A DNA stretch of 64,000 nucleotides. Source: Sutcliffiella sp. FSL R7-0096. Its GTDB lineage: Bacteria; Bacillota; Bacilli; Bacillales; Bacillaceae_I. Under the pieces are notes generated by a model. The model did not search any database, had not been told where the DNA came from, and saw only the letters and a program-made list of their open reading frames with translations. Positions 18,372 to 27,720 of this stretch are shown here, piece after piece (positions within the stretch are counted from its first letter, which is position 1; each line of letters begins with the position of its first letter). The stretch covers positions 786,001 to 850,000 of the forward strand of contig NZ_CP152003.1 of assembly GCF_038595065.1 (NCBI RefSeq). The letters are read 5' to 3'. Made by a program: the position numbers and the translations under genes.

Positions 18372-18587
18372 GTTATTTTCTCCCCTAACAAAGTTAGATT
18401 CTAAGTTTATCCGAATATATTTAAAGGAATGGAATTTTAAAGCTTGAAAAATCCTATCTTGCACCTTTTATAACCTTATTCCTTTTATTATAATTAGATT
18501 TGATAGAATAATAATTTTGAAAAATTCTATCAAATTTTTATACCATAATTTGTTAATTTTTTAATAAGAATAGGGTGAATAGGAAAT

Positions 18588-19844
18588 ATGAATGTTATGC
18601 TTTTTCTTGAGATCCAAAAATATATGCAATGGAAAGAGTGGAATAAAACGGAACTTTCGAAGAATTCAGGAATTCATATTAGCGAAATAAGTCGTATCCT
18701 CAATCATAGACAGCCGCTTTCTTTGCAAAATTTAGATACTATTACAAGTGCTTTCGGACTAGCTGAAGGTACACTCTATTCATACTATATAGAAGAATGC
18801 TTGAATGAAGGAAACCGCATCGATAAACGAAGAAGTACACAGTTCTTATATAAGTGCGCATCCAAAGGCTATAAAAAGCATTGTAATGATTTATTAAGTT
18901 TTATGTTGGAAGAAAATTCGAAAACAATTAGAAAGAAAAACTTACTATACATTTTTTCAGTGGCGGAAAAGCTTTTTCATGAAGGAAAAGAAAAACAAGC
19001 ACTACCTCTGTATGAGGTAATTATTGATAATGAGGTGGATCGCTTTTCTGAAAAAATATCGGTTAGCTATTTTCGGAAATTTTATATCGTAAGAATGACA
19101 TACGAGGGCCAGCATGCACTAACTCATTTACTAGATCAACTGGCAAATATGCCAATTGAAAATAGGAAAGAAGCATTCATGTGGATCATGGCAGATTACT
19201 ATCGGCGCGAAGATTGGAGTCAGGTTCTGAATTACGCTGAAAAATTAGAGAAATTGGCATCTGAAGGCGAGTACTATGGGCGGGCTCTAATGTATAAGAG
19301 TTTTGCGTTGACAAGATTAGGGGCTTCGCTTGAAGCAGTGCTAGATCTTATAAAGCAGTATGCACAAATAAACCATTTTTTTGCGGATATATCTGTTGGT
19401 AATCGGTATGTTGCCCTATTGGACTTTGGACAGACAGAATATGTAGATGAATATCTCTCCTGGCTGGAGGGGAGAGAAGATTTGTATGTGGGCCTGCCTA
19501 GAATATTGGAGACATATGTTCGATTAGATCGTATAAATGATGCTAAATATTTAACAAGAAAATACAAACATATTATTGATGATATGGCTGTAAGTAAGGA
19601 ACCATGGTTAAAAGAAAAAATGAATTTGGATTTCCGCTATGCATATGCTTTGTTTCAATGTAAATGCAGTCAATATGAAGAGGGGATGATAGAGCTATTA
19701 GACGTGGCAGAATTATCTAATAGAATAGGAAATATGGAAAGGTTTAAAAAATGTTTGTTAGCGTTTTGGCAATATAGATCCTATGCTACTTGGGAGCATG
19801 ATGAGAAATATACCAATTTATTGAGAACAGGGAACAGAATTTAA
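18588..19844 (+). CDS. HTH + helical-repeat regulator, AimR-like in layout
   Basis: 418 aa. The N-terminal 65 residues form a helix-turn-helix (KTELSKNSGIHISEISRIL). The remainder is all-helical repeats like those of AimR-type arbitrium receptors and other peptide-sensing regulators. A weak ribosome site (AGGGTGAATAGG) precedes ATG. It lies upstream of the gerA-type operon in the same direction. Its last 75 residues are duplicated, in degenerate form, at 24040-24284 beyond that operon. No aimP-like peptide gene is evident downstream. The AimR resemblance rests on architecture only; a plain XRE/TPR regulator is the alternative. Confidence 0.65.
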   Translation: MNVMLFLEIQKYMQWKEWNKTELSKNSGIHISEISRILNHRQPLSLQNLDTITSAFGLAEGTLYSYYIEECLNEGNRIDKRRSTQFLYKCASKGYKKHCNDLLSFMLEENSKTIRKKNLLYIFSVAEKLFHEGKEKQALPLYEVIIDNEVDRFSEKISVSYFRKFYIVRMTYEGQHALTHLLDQLANMPIENRKEAFMWIMADYYRREDWSQVLNYAEKLEKLASEGEYYGRALMYKSFALTRLGASLEAVLDLIKQYAQINHFFADISVGNRYVALLDFGQTEYVDEYLSWLEGREDLYVGLPRILETYVRLDRINDAKYLTRKYKHIIDDMAVSKEPWLKEKMNLDFRYAYALFQCKCSQYEEGMIELLDVAELSNRIGNMERFKKCLLAFWQYRSYATWEHDEKYTNLLRTGNRI

Positions 19845-19963
19845 AAGATACGAACCTAAAAACAAGGCAGGCGTTTGTAATATAAAATTAAAGTTGAAAA
19901 GCAACAATCTTAGAGAAAGTTATAAACTCCATTTTTCAGTAAGATGCATGCTTCTACTATATG

Positions 19964-19997
19964 ACTCTGTCCCATTATGGACGGAGTTTTTTTTTGA
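19964..19997 (+). terminator. Rho-independent terminator upstream of the germination operon
   Basis: ACTCTGTCC pairs with GGACGGAGT (one mismatch) around a CATTAT loop, followed by nine T residues. It separates the AimR-like gene from the gerA-type operon, so the operon needs its own promoter. Confidence 0.85.
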
Positions 19998-20024
19998 ATA
20001 ACATTCCCATTGTTGCAAAAACTA
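19995..20024 (+). promoter_or_regulatory. Possible sigma-G-type promoter of the germination operon
   Basis: TGAATA (19995-20000), 17 bases, then AAAACTA (20018-20024; 5 of 7 match to CATACTA). It is 32 bases before the first ger gene. Forespore sigma-G control is the rule for gerA-family operons. The -10 match is imperfect. Confidence 0.35.
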
Positions 20025-20055
20025 AATATTACTTAATATCAAGTAGGAGAAAAGC

Positions 20056-21507
20056 ATGAAACTAAATGAATCAAAATCAGAGCAATCAGCGAGTGCGAAG
20101 AAATTAAGTAAAGACCTTGACAGTAATATGAAACTCCTTAAAATGGTCATGTCCCATACGGATGAATTAAAGGAAAGAACGATATGTGTTCATAAACACC
20201 AGGTAGTAGTGGTTTATTTGGATTCTATGATCGACAAGCGCGCATTAGAGACGAATATTATAGAACCGATAGTTGAATTACACACAAAACAGACTAGTAA
20301 AAGGTCTTTCTCTAAAGATTTTATTATGTCATTAATCACAGCAGCTGAAGTTAGCTTTTCCGAGAATTTAACAGAGATCTCATCGGGTTTGCGGTCGGGA
20401 GCAAGTATTCTTTTTTTAGATATTGAAAATACCGCTATTATAGTATCGGTACCGAATTCTGAAAATCGATCGATTCAGGAACCAGAAGCCGAAAAAATCA
20501 TAAAAGGATCTCGTGAAGGATTTTCAGAAAGTCTAAATACAAACATATACCTTCTACAAAGAAGGAATCAAGATGAAAATCTCATTGTGAAAAATTTTTC
20601 AATAGGAACTAAATCAAAAACGAAAGTTTCTATGATGTATATAAATGATCTTGTAAATCAGGATATTTTGTCTGAGGTATTGAAAAGAATACAGAATATT
20701 AAAGCAGAAAACATACAGTCTTCAGGAGAATTAGAAGAGTTAATAGAAGATAGTCGGTATACCATTTTCCCCCAAGTGTTAACAACTGAGAGGCCCGATC
20801 GAGCAAATTCTTATTTATTGGAAGGAAAAATAATTATGATTGTTGATCGAACTCCTCAAGTATTGATACTGCCAATCACATTCTTTAGTTTTTATCAATC
20901 CCCTGATGATTACAATAATCGCTGGATGATTGGTCTGTTTTTTCGCTATATCAGATTATTGAGTTTTTTAATAGCAATCACTTTGCCTGCCTTATATATT
21001 TCCGTTGTTTCTTTGCATTCAGAGATTCTTCCAATTGGATTGCTTTATGCACTTAGAGTTCAAACGGAATTTATACCATTATCCCCACTTTTCGAAGCAA
21101 TAACTATGCAAATAATTCTGGAATTATTGAAAGAAGCAGCGATACGACTCTCCTCCCCAATTGCTCAAACGGTTGGTATTGTTGGCGGATTGGTGATAGG
21201 AACAGCGATTGTGGAAGCAGGTCTTGTCTCGAATATCATGATTGTGGTGATAGCGTTGACGGCTATTGCATCATTTGTAGCGCCAGTCAATCAAATGGGG
21301 ACCGGTGTAAGGATACTCGCTTTTCCTATTATGTTAATGGCGAACAGTTTTGGATTTTTAGGAATAACAGTGTCCTTGGTTATCTTATTCACACACCTTT
21401 GCAAATTGGAGTCCTTTAAGACTCCGTATATGTATCCAATTGCCCCTTTAGATTTTAATGGAATTAATAATGAATTTGTGCGTAATAGAAAAAAAGTTCA
21501 TTCGTGA
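20056..21507 (+). CDS. Spore germination protein, GerA (A-subunit) family
   Basis: 483 aa; GTAGGAG lies seven bases before ATG. The soluble N-terminal domain of about 280 residues contains LEGKIIMIVDRTPQVLILP, typical of GerAA-type subunits. Four to five membrane segments follow in the C-terminal half (for example LLSFLIAITLPALYISVVS). The PLSPLFEAITMQIILELLKE and SPIAQTVGIVGGLVIGTAIV stretches are characteristic of the family. A-subunits oligomerise as nutrient-gated ion channels in the spore inner membrane. It is the first gene of an A-B-C operon. The length is normal and nothing is broken. The nutrient cannot be deduced. Confidence 0.92.
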   Translation: MKLNESKSEQSASAKKLSKDLDSNMKLLKMVMSHTDELKERTICVHKHQVVVVYLDSMIDKRALETNIIEPIVELHTKQTSKRSFSKDFIMSLITAAEVSFSENLTEISSGLRSGASILFLDIENTAIIVSVPNSENRSIQEPEAEKIIKGSREGFSESLNTNIYLLQRRNQDENLIVKNFSIGTKSKTKVSMMYINDLVNQDILSEVLKRIQNIKAENIQSSGELEELIEDSRYTIFPQVLTTERPDRANSYLLEGKIIMIVDRTPQVLILPITFFSFYQSPDDYNNRWMIGLFFRYIRLLSFLIAITLPALYISVVSLHSEILPIGLLYALRVQTEFIPLSPLFEAITMQIILELLKEAAIRLSSPIAQTVGIVGGLVIGTAIVEAGLVSNIMIVVIALTAIASFVAPVNQMGTGVRILAFPIMLMANSFGFLGITVSLVILFTHLCKLESFKTPYMYPIAPLDFNGINNEFVRNRKKVHS

Positions 21508-21570
21508 ATGTGAATATGAAATTTTATCAAGATTAAAATAAATGGAAAGTGATAATGAGGTCTGAGTATT

Positions 21571-22665
21571 ATGGGCACAAAACTTGGGTTAACAAAAACG
21601 CAAATTTTCTTCTTGATTGTTCATACACAGATAGGGATTGGAATGCTTAACTTGCCACATAAAATACAAGGTACCGCTAAACATGATGGCTGGATATCAA
21701 TCTTATTGGCAGGGTTATGTATTCAAGGGATTTTATTTCTTTATTGGCTACTGATGAGGCGCTTTCCAAATTCTGATTTTTATAAGATAACGCAGAGTGT
21801 TTTGGGGATCCATTTAGGAAGAGTATGTAATTTAGCCATTTATGTCTACTTAATCATAACCTCTGCATTTGTACTGCTGGTAGCTACACAAATGATCCGA
21901 GAAATCCTATTAAATCGGACACCCTATTGGGCAGTAGGGCTATTAATTTTTATTATGTGCATGTACATATGTAATAGCAGCATACATGTATTGGCTAGAA
22001 TCCTAACTGTTTTGTCCGTGACCTTTTTGTTTTTATTTCTTCTATCGTTGTTCCCCTTTACTCTGGACATGGATTTAAAGAATCTATTGCCGATTGGAAG
22101 TTCAGGGGTTAAAAATATAGTATTCGGAGTAAATGATTCCTTAATATCTTTATTCGGATTTGAAATTATATTGTTTCTATATCCACTCGCAGCCGAGAAA
22201 AACAAAGCGTTTTTAAAAAATATTTCGTATATTAATTTGTTTGTCGTTTGCATAACCGTATATTTAACGATCCTTGCGATGGTGGTGTTTTCCAATAAAG
22301 TTATAGCACAAGTGAAATATCCGGTGATCTACATATTTAGACCAATACAGCTTATGTCTTTAGACCGGATTGATCAATTATTTTTTTCTATTTGGTCCAT
22401 TCCCATGGTATTATCCGTCTCCGTCTATGTCTTTTTTGCAAGTAAGTTCTTAAAGAATAATCGTAAACACAGATCAATACCGATTTTACTTACTGGTGGT
22501 TTGGCGTTTGTGTTATTTCTTCTGGCAGAAAAAACAGATGCCATGATAGAACAATATTCAAATATTGTTACCATATTTGGTTTTTTGATTATAGGTATTG
22601 TTCCCCTAGTACTTTTAGTGACGTCCATACTATTGAGAATTGAAGAAAAGGAGGATACAATTTGA
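21571..22665 (+). CDS. Spore germination permease, GerB (B-subunit) family
   Basis: 364 aa with about ten membrane segments, an APC-superfamily permease of the endospore germination type. The start GLTKTQIFFLIVHTQIGIGM, with its helix-breaking glycines, is typical of GerB proteins. In the germinant receptor this subunit binds the nutrient. It is 63 bases after the A gene and overlaps the C gene by 4 bases (ATTTGA region), so it is translationally coupled. Confidence 0.92.
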   Translation: MGTKLGLTKTQIFFLIVHTQIGIGMLNLPHKIQGTAKHDGWISILLAGLCIQGILFLYWLLMRRFPNSDFYKITQSVLGIHLGRVCNLAIYVYLIITSAFVLLVATQMIREILLNRTPYWAVGLLIFIMCMYICNSSIHVLARILTVLSVTFLFLFLLSLFPFTLDMDLKNLLPIGSSGVKNIVFGVNDSLISLFGFEIILFLYPLAAEKNKAFLKNISYINLFVVCITVYLTILAMVVFSNKVIAQVKYPVIYIFRPIQLMSLDRIDQLFFSIWSIPMVLSVSVYVFFASKFLKNNRKHRSIPILLTGGLAFVLFLLAEKTDAMIEQYSNIVTIFGFLIIGIVPLVLLVTSILLRIEEKEDTI

Positions 22666-23783
22666 AACCATTCCAATTGGCTGTTTTATTCATTTTAGCT
22701 ACATTGATACTAGCTGGGTGCTGGGACAAAAGAAATATAAAAGACACAATCATAATAAATGGTCTGACTTTTGATACTTTTGAAGAAGATCCTGAAATGA
22801 TCCAATCTTCCGTTCGAGCATTAAACATACAAGGTAGTGGTGGGGGGAAATTTAACATAAATGATGAACTGGTTACAACAGAAGGAAAAGATGTAATTGA
22901 AATAGATATCAACTTTACTAATGGAATTTCCGGTGAAATGGATATCAGTAAGGCCCATGTAGTCGTTATCGGTGAAGATTTAGCTAAATCAAAAGGGGTC
23001 TTACCATTATTGGAACCGGTAGTGAGGTCCAGGTTTGGTTATATCTCATCAAAATTGCTGATCGCTGAGGGTAGAGGCATGGATATCCTCTCTGTACAAA
23101 TGGATAGTAGTCCCATAGCCTTTAGATTATTAAAGATGTTCAAATCCGCAGAAGAAAGGACACATATACCAGATGAAACGGTTTTTTCCATTTGGAACAC
23201 AATTGAAGATGTTCAGCGAGATCCCATAATCCCTCTCGTGAAAAAATCTGGTGCCAATGAGATTGAAATTTCAGGAACTGCTCTTTTTAACGGGGATAAA
23301 TATAGCGGGTATTCTCTTTCGCCTGAGCAATCAACTTTACTACTATTTATGATGGACCATTTTAATAAATTGAATTTCTTCCACATAGAGCACAATGAGG
23401 AAGATATGTCCCCATTTAGTATTATAATTAATGAAGTAAAACAAAAGAAAAAGTTAAAGTTAGATGAAGTGAATGATGTTGAGGAAATTGTGTATGAAGT
23501 AGATATTAAATTATTGGCTGAAATCAATAATTATGGTGGCAGTATATCCAAAACAGATATGAAAAAATTCAACAGTCTAGCTTCTCAATACATGACCGAA
23601 AAAGCGAAGGAAGTGGTAAATATATTAATTGCTGCTGAAAGTGATGTTCTAGGCATCCAAAAGGAAATCTCCGTCCATTATCCACAATATCTAGACAATA
23701 AAGAATGGAAAAATGTTTATAGTAACATTCAAATCAAACCGAATATTACTGTAGAAGTAACTGGTTCCCTAAATATAAAATAA
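22662..23783 (+). CDS. Spore germination lipoprotein, Ger(x)C family
   Basis: 373 aa from a TTG start with AAAGGAGG upstream, overlapping the B gene. A lipoprotein signal ends LILAGCWD, with the lipidated Cys at about residue 19; CWD is strongly conserved in GerC lipoproteins. The body has the Ger(x)C domain (GKDVIEIDINFTNG; HVVVIGEDLAKSKG). It anchors the receptor at the outer face of the spore inner membrane. It completes a full A-B-C set, so the receptor is probably functional. Confidence 0.92.
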   Translation: MKPFQLAVLFILATLILAGCWDKRNIKDTIIINGLTFDTFEEDPEMIQSSVRALNIQGSGGGKFNINDELVTTEGKDVIEIDINFTNGISGEMDISKAHVVVIGEDLAKSKGVLPLLEPVVRSRFGYISSKLLIAEGRGMDILSVQMDSSPIAFRLLKMFKSAEERTHIPDETVFSIWNTIEDVQRDPIIPLVKKSGANEIEISGTALFNGDKYSGYSLSPEQSTLLLFMMDHFNKLNFFHIEHNEEDMSPFSIIINEVKQKKKLKLDEVNDVEEIVYEVDIKLLAEINNYGGSISKTDMKKFNSLASQYMTEKAKEVVNILIAAESDVLGIQKEISVHYPQYLDNKEWKNVYSNIQIKPNITVEVTGSLNIK

Positions 23784-24039
23784 TACCATTTCAAAAGTCC
23801 TATTATTTCTTGGGTTTCGTTTGTTATATTTTTGTTTATTACCATTTACAGCAATTTTGCCACGAGTTTATCGTTTACCCCTATTATCCCATTTATTTAA
23901 TTTTATGTAAGTGTAACCTATCAGTATACATGCAATCCCTATCTATTTTCCCATATGAATGTAATGAAGTCCTGATTACTTATTGTCTTTCATGATTTCC
24001 CCCCAATGCTGCAGTTTCATAAGTTATAATAAAAAAATT

Positions 24040-24284
24040 CCAACAGGTCATTGATGACTTGGCGGTCAGTAAGGTACGCTTTGTTTGAATGTACATGCAA
24101 TCATTACGAAAATGGTTTGATGGAATTAGTGGATGTGGCGGACTTATCCAAAAGAATAGGAAATATGGAAAGATTTAAAAAGTGCCTGTTAGCATTTTGG
24201 CAATATAGATTCTATGCTACTCCTAGACATGAAGAAAAAGATACCCAACTATTGAGAACAGGGAACAATCCACAAAAATCATAA
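24040..24284 (+). pseudogene. Truncated duplicate of the 3' end of the AimR-like regulator
   Basis: The region reads, in two frames, as the last about 75 codons of the gene at 18588-19844. IDDLAVSK is followed after a 44-base deletion (a frameshift) by ALFECTCNHYENGLMELVDV and RIGNMERFKKCLLAFWQYR. The RIGNMERFKKCLLAFWQYR stretch is identical in the two copies. There is no start or ribosome site. It lies beyond the ger operon. The rest of the gap between 23784 and 24421 contains no gene I can support. Confidence 0.85.
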
Positions 24285-24421
24285 ATAGATATAGTGTCAG
24301 TGATTTGACAGAGAATTGTTACCTAGGTTACTTTTTGTACTTCTTAGAAAATAAAAGACAGTTTCCCTTTAGTAGGGGGAATGGGTCAGCGTGCCTCACT
24401 CCCCCCGGGAACCCTGTCCTC

Positions 24422-25291
24422 TTAGTTCGGCTCCACATGTACATGAACGTCATGAACGCCATGCTCCATCATCAAAATCGTTTCCACACGGGTTGCGATA
24501 TCATGTGCTTCTACTATATCCAGTGTGGATTTTACGAGGATGACGACATCGATGACTTCGTTGTTTCCGTAGTTGCGTCCGCGGATTTCCTTTACGCCTT
24601 TTACCCCATCAAGCTGTAAGATGATTGTGCGATAATGTTGGATCTTTTCTTCATCAAATCCGTCAGACAGTTCATGAGAAGCTTCACGAAAAATTCCCCA
24701 AGCCGTTTTACATATCAGTAATCCAACAAGAATCGCTGCCACACTGTCCAACCAAGGCATTCCAAGCTGCGAGCCGACTATCCCAATGGCCGCCCCGATA
24801 CTCACCCAGGCGTCAGAAATATTATCTTTTGCCGCGGCCATCACGGACTTGCTTTTAATTTTTATGGCAAGCTTCTTGTTATAGATGTATACCAAATACA
24901 TGACGACAGCTGAAAAGAAAGCAACATATGCTGCCATCACATTTGGTGCTTCCTTGCCACCTTCGAACATGGTGCGAAATGCATCTAAAACCACTTGAAT
25001 CCCGACTGCTGCCATAATAAAAGAAGCAATCATGGCGGCGATGGTTTCACTTTTCCAATGGCCATAGCCATGGTCTTTATCTGGAGGTCTCTGCGAAAGT
25101 TTAAGCCCTATAAGCACGGCGAGAGATGCGATGATATCGGTGGTATTATTAAGTCCGTCCGCCTTTAAGGCAGCTGAATTGGTCATAAAACCAACCACTA
25201 GTTTTAGGATGGATAGACATATGTATGCGACAATGCTGATGATTGCTCCGCGTTCCCCTAATTTAAGGTTATTATATTTTTCTTGTTCCAT
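24422..25291 (-). CDS. Cation diffusion facilitator (CDF) family metal exporter
   Basis: 289 aa from ATG at 25291 with GGGAGG seven bases upstream; a longer reading back to 25393 lacks these signals. Six membrane segments. The metal-site motifs are ALKADGLNNTTDI (HxxxD site as ADxxN/D) in helix 2 and AAAKDNISDAWVSIG in helix 5. The cytoplasmic C-terminal domain ends HDVHVHVEP, the usual metal-sensing dimer domain. CDF proteins exchange Zn, Fe, Mn or Co for protons. The substrate is not predictable here. It stands alone, convergent with the region holding the regulator remnant. Confidence 0.88.
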   Translation of the reverse strand: MEQEKYNNLKLGERGAIISIVAYICLSILKLVVGFMTNSAALKADGLNNTTDIIASLAVLIGLKLSQRPPDKDHGYGHWKSETIAAMIASFIMAAVGIQVVLDAFRTMFEGGKEAPNVMAAYVAFFSAVVMYLVYIYNKKLAIKIKSKSVMAAAKDNISDAWVSIGAAIGIVGSQLGMPWLDSVAAILVGLLICKTAWGIFREASHELSDGFDEEKIQHYRTIILQLDGVKGVKEIRGRNYGNNEVIDVVILVKSTLDIVEAHDIATRVETILMMEHGVHDVHVHVEPN

Positions 25292-25440
25292 GGTTTTCCT
25301 CCCTGATTTGCACTTACATATAATAGCAAGCAGCAATCGAGTGGGTCTAGAGCAACCTTTTTGCCCTGTGGTATATGAATGGGAGGCTTGCAAATAAGTT
25401 GTCTTAGGGAAAAATAAAAAAGTAGGGATTTGCTCCCTAC

Positions 25441-26817
25441 CTACCCTAACAGCACCTTAACGGTAGTTCCACTACCAAGCTCACTTGTTATGGTGACTTT
25501 TCCGCCATGGGCTTCGGCTATATCTCTGGCGATGGCCATTCCGAGGCCGGTGCCACGAATGTTTTGGGTGTTTGTTCCGCGGTAATATCGTTCAAAAATA
25601 TGCTCTAAATCGTGTGGTGGGATTCCTTTTCCAGTATCTTTGATTACGATGCCATTTGACATAACCTGTATGCTCACTTCAATATCCTCCTCATTATGAA
25701 TGAGCGCATTATAAACAAAGTTAAGTATGGCCCTCTTCATTAAATGGCGGTCCATATTCCATTTTAATTCTGGTGACAAGCTCTCAAAAGAAATATGGTA
25801 TTTGCCGAATTGAGGGTCATTCAATAGGTCGATGACGATTTCTCTTATAAAGCTCTCCACCCGTGTTTCCTCTAAATTTAGTGGCATCTCATGATTCCTC
25901 AATCTTATCGTGAGATTAAAATCATCAAGCAAATCCTTCATATAGATGGATTGCCGTTCTATGACTTCCGCATATTCCAATCGCTCTTCTAAAGTTAAAT
26001 CCTGATAGCAGAGTAACTCCGCATATCCCCTGATGGAAGCAAGTGGTGTTTTTAAATCATGAGAAACGTTGCTGATCCAATCATCTCTCAATTTCTCAAG
26101 CTTTAATCGTTCATTCTCATGGTCTTGGAGGGTTTTGGATACATCATTCAGATTGGCGAATACAGGCTTGAAAATACCCATTCTCTTCATTTCCAAAGTA
26201 GAAAAATTACGTTTTTTCAATTGTGTTATACGGTCGATCATCCTTGTTATCGGCCTTGTTAATATAGTACTGAACAGTAACCCTACAATGGATGCAATGA
26301 GTAGGTCCACGATAAGAATGACAAGTATGGATTTGGAAAGAAAAGTGAAAATAGATTCAGCTTCCAGCATGAAGACCACACGTTGCTCTTTAGAGTTTGG
26401 AACTCCAATTAGATAGTCATATGGTTTAAACTCCCCAATAAAATACGTGACGAACTGATCATCCATGTATTTATAAATATGTATAAGTTCTAAGGGACTA
26501 TAATGGTCAGGCGCATTTTCTGGTGCTAAGGAAGAGGTGACGACATTCCCGTTGGCATCAAGTATTTGAATCCATGCACCAAATGATTGCAGAGCTTCCA
26601 TTCCTTCTTCGGAGACAGCAGGCTGTCCGTTTTCCATCACTAAGTACTTGTAGAAATGACGGGAAAACACCTCTCCAGAATGGCTTGAAACATCATCCAT
26701 TCCTTGTCCTTGTTGATGAATGAACATACCGATAAGAATTACGGTGTTAATCAAGATCACAATAAAGACAATGATGAGAACAGACACTAAATAACGCCCG
26801 GTCAGTTTCCATTTCAC
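25441..26817 (-). CDS. Sensor histidine kinase with extracellular domain and HAMP
   Basis: 458 aa. Membrane segments at about 10-33 and 160-185 enclose an extracellular domain of about 125 residues, followed by HAMP, the HisKA box NVSHDLKTPLASIRGYAELL and HATPase motifs (NALIHNEED, DTGKGIP, RGTGLGMAIA). It begins ten bases after the response regulator ends, so they form one operon. The divergent genes encode a Bce/Yxd-like transporter. Bce-type kinases normally have only a short loop between two helices, so this larger sensor is unusual for that setting. GTG is used as start. Confidence 0.88.
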   Translation of the reverse strand: MKWKLTGRYLVSVLIIVFIVILINTVILIGMFIHQQGQGMDDVSSHSGEVFSRHFYKYLVMENGQPAVSEEGMEALQSFGAWIQILDANGNVVTSSLAPENAPDHYSPLELIHIYKYMDDQFVTYFIGEFKPYDYLIGVPNSKEQRVVFMLEAESIFTFLSKSILVILIVDLLIASIVGLLFSTILTRPITRMIDRITQLKKRNFSTLEMKRMGIFKPVFANLNDVSKTLQDHENERLKLEKLRDDWISNVSHDLKTPLASIRGYAELLCYQDLTLEERLEYAEVIERQSIYMKDLLDDFNLTIRLRNHEMPLNLEETRVESFIREIVIDLLNDPQFGKYHISFESLSPELKWNMDRHLMKRAILNFVYNALIHNEEDIEVSIQVMSNGIVIKDTGKGIPPHDLEHIFERYYRGTNTQNIRGTGLGMAIARDIAEAHGGKVTITSELGSGTTVKVLLG

Positions 26818-26827
26818 AAGTACTCAC

Positions 26828-27538
26828 CTACCTTGGGATGAATCGATAACCAAGCCCTTTTACAGTAATGATATAGGTTGGCTTGGACGGTGTATCTTCT
26901 ATTTTTTCTCGTAAACGTCTGATATGTACCATTAATGTATTGTCCGCACCGTAAAATTCTTCTCCCCACACTCGATTAAAAAGTGTTTCTTTACTGAGAA
27001 TATGATTTGGGTTTCTCATGAAGCATGACATTAACCCAACTTCTTTGGCGGTTAATTCTAGCATTTCCCCATCCTTCATCACTTCCGTTTCCTCATGATT
27101 GATGGAAAAGGGACCAACGGAAATCACTTTTTCAATTTTGTTGGAAGTTGGTTCGCTAACCGTACTGTAGCCTGCACGACGAAGCTGGGCCTTTACTCGA
27201 AACGCCACTTCTTTTGGACTGAAGGGTTTTGAGATATAGTCATCGCCGCCGATTGCCAGCCCCAAAATCTTATCCACTTCTTCCGTTTTGGCTGATAGAA
27301 ATAACACAGGTACCCGCGATATCTCACGTATTTTTTTGCATAAATCATAGCCTTCACCATCAGGTAGCATGACATCCAGAATGACGATGTTTGGGTTGTA
27401 GTCGGTGAACTCTTCCCATCCCTGTTTAACGGTCCCGGCCATTCTTATTTCAGAAAACCCCTCTTTTATCAGGGCGGTTTTAATCAATATACACAGATCC
27501 TTTTCATCATCCACTATTAATATTCGTGGCTTGTCCAT
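26828..27538 (-). CDS. OmpR-family response regulator
   Basis: 236 aa. ATG at 27538 is chosen because GAGGAGGTG lies nine bases upstream; an alternative GTG at 27550 overlaps that site. The receiver domain has the acidic pair (IVDDEKD), phospho-acceptor Asp in VILDVMLPDGEG and Lys in YISKPFSP. The winged-helix DNA-binding domain ends GLGYRFIPR. It pairs with the adjacent kinase and probably drives the divergent ABC-transporter operon, as YxdJ and BceR do in Bacillus subtilis. Confidence 0.9.
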   Translation of the reverse strand: MDKPRILIVDDEKDLCILIKTALIKEGFSEIRMAGTVKQGWEEFTDYNPNIVILDVMLPDGEGYDLCKKIREISRVPVLFLSAKTEEVDKILGLAIGGDDYISKPFSPKEVAFRVKAQLRRAGYSTVSEPTSNKIEKVISVGPFSINHEETEVMKDGEMLELTAKEVGLMSCFMRNPNHILSKETLFNRVWGEEFYGADNTLMVHIRRLREKIEDTPSKPTYIITVKGLGYRFIPR

Positions 27539-27650
27539 TATTCCAATCACCTCCTCATATATATATAGCTATCTCATTTCTACTAGTATAAATCAATGCC
27601 TGAACTAAATGTATGTCTTTTCCACCTGTCTTGCGTTATTTAAGGATTTT

Positions 27651-27693
27651 GTAAGGTACCGTTGATTTTGATGTAAGGTTGGCTCGTTATAGT
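27651..27693 (+). promoter_or_regulatory. Putative response-regulator operator and promoter of the ABC operon
   Basis: Direct repeats GTAAGGT at 27651-27657 and 27673-27679 are 22 bases apart, about two helical turns, as expected for tandem OmpR-type monomers. A -10-like TATAGT follows at 27688-27693. No good -35 is seen, which suits an activator-dependent promoter. The assignment to the adjacent regulator is inferred. Confidence 0.45.
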
Positions 27694-27720
27694 AAGGACA
27701 TACGAAAGAGGTGCATATTA

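Noticed and set aside
23810-23995. 61-aa frame after the germination operon
   Set aside because: Tyr/Cys-rich AT-derived reading with no ribosome site or homologous look.
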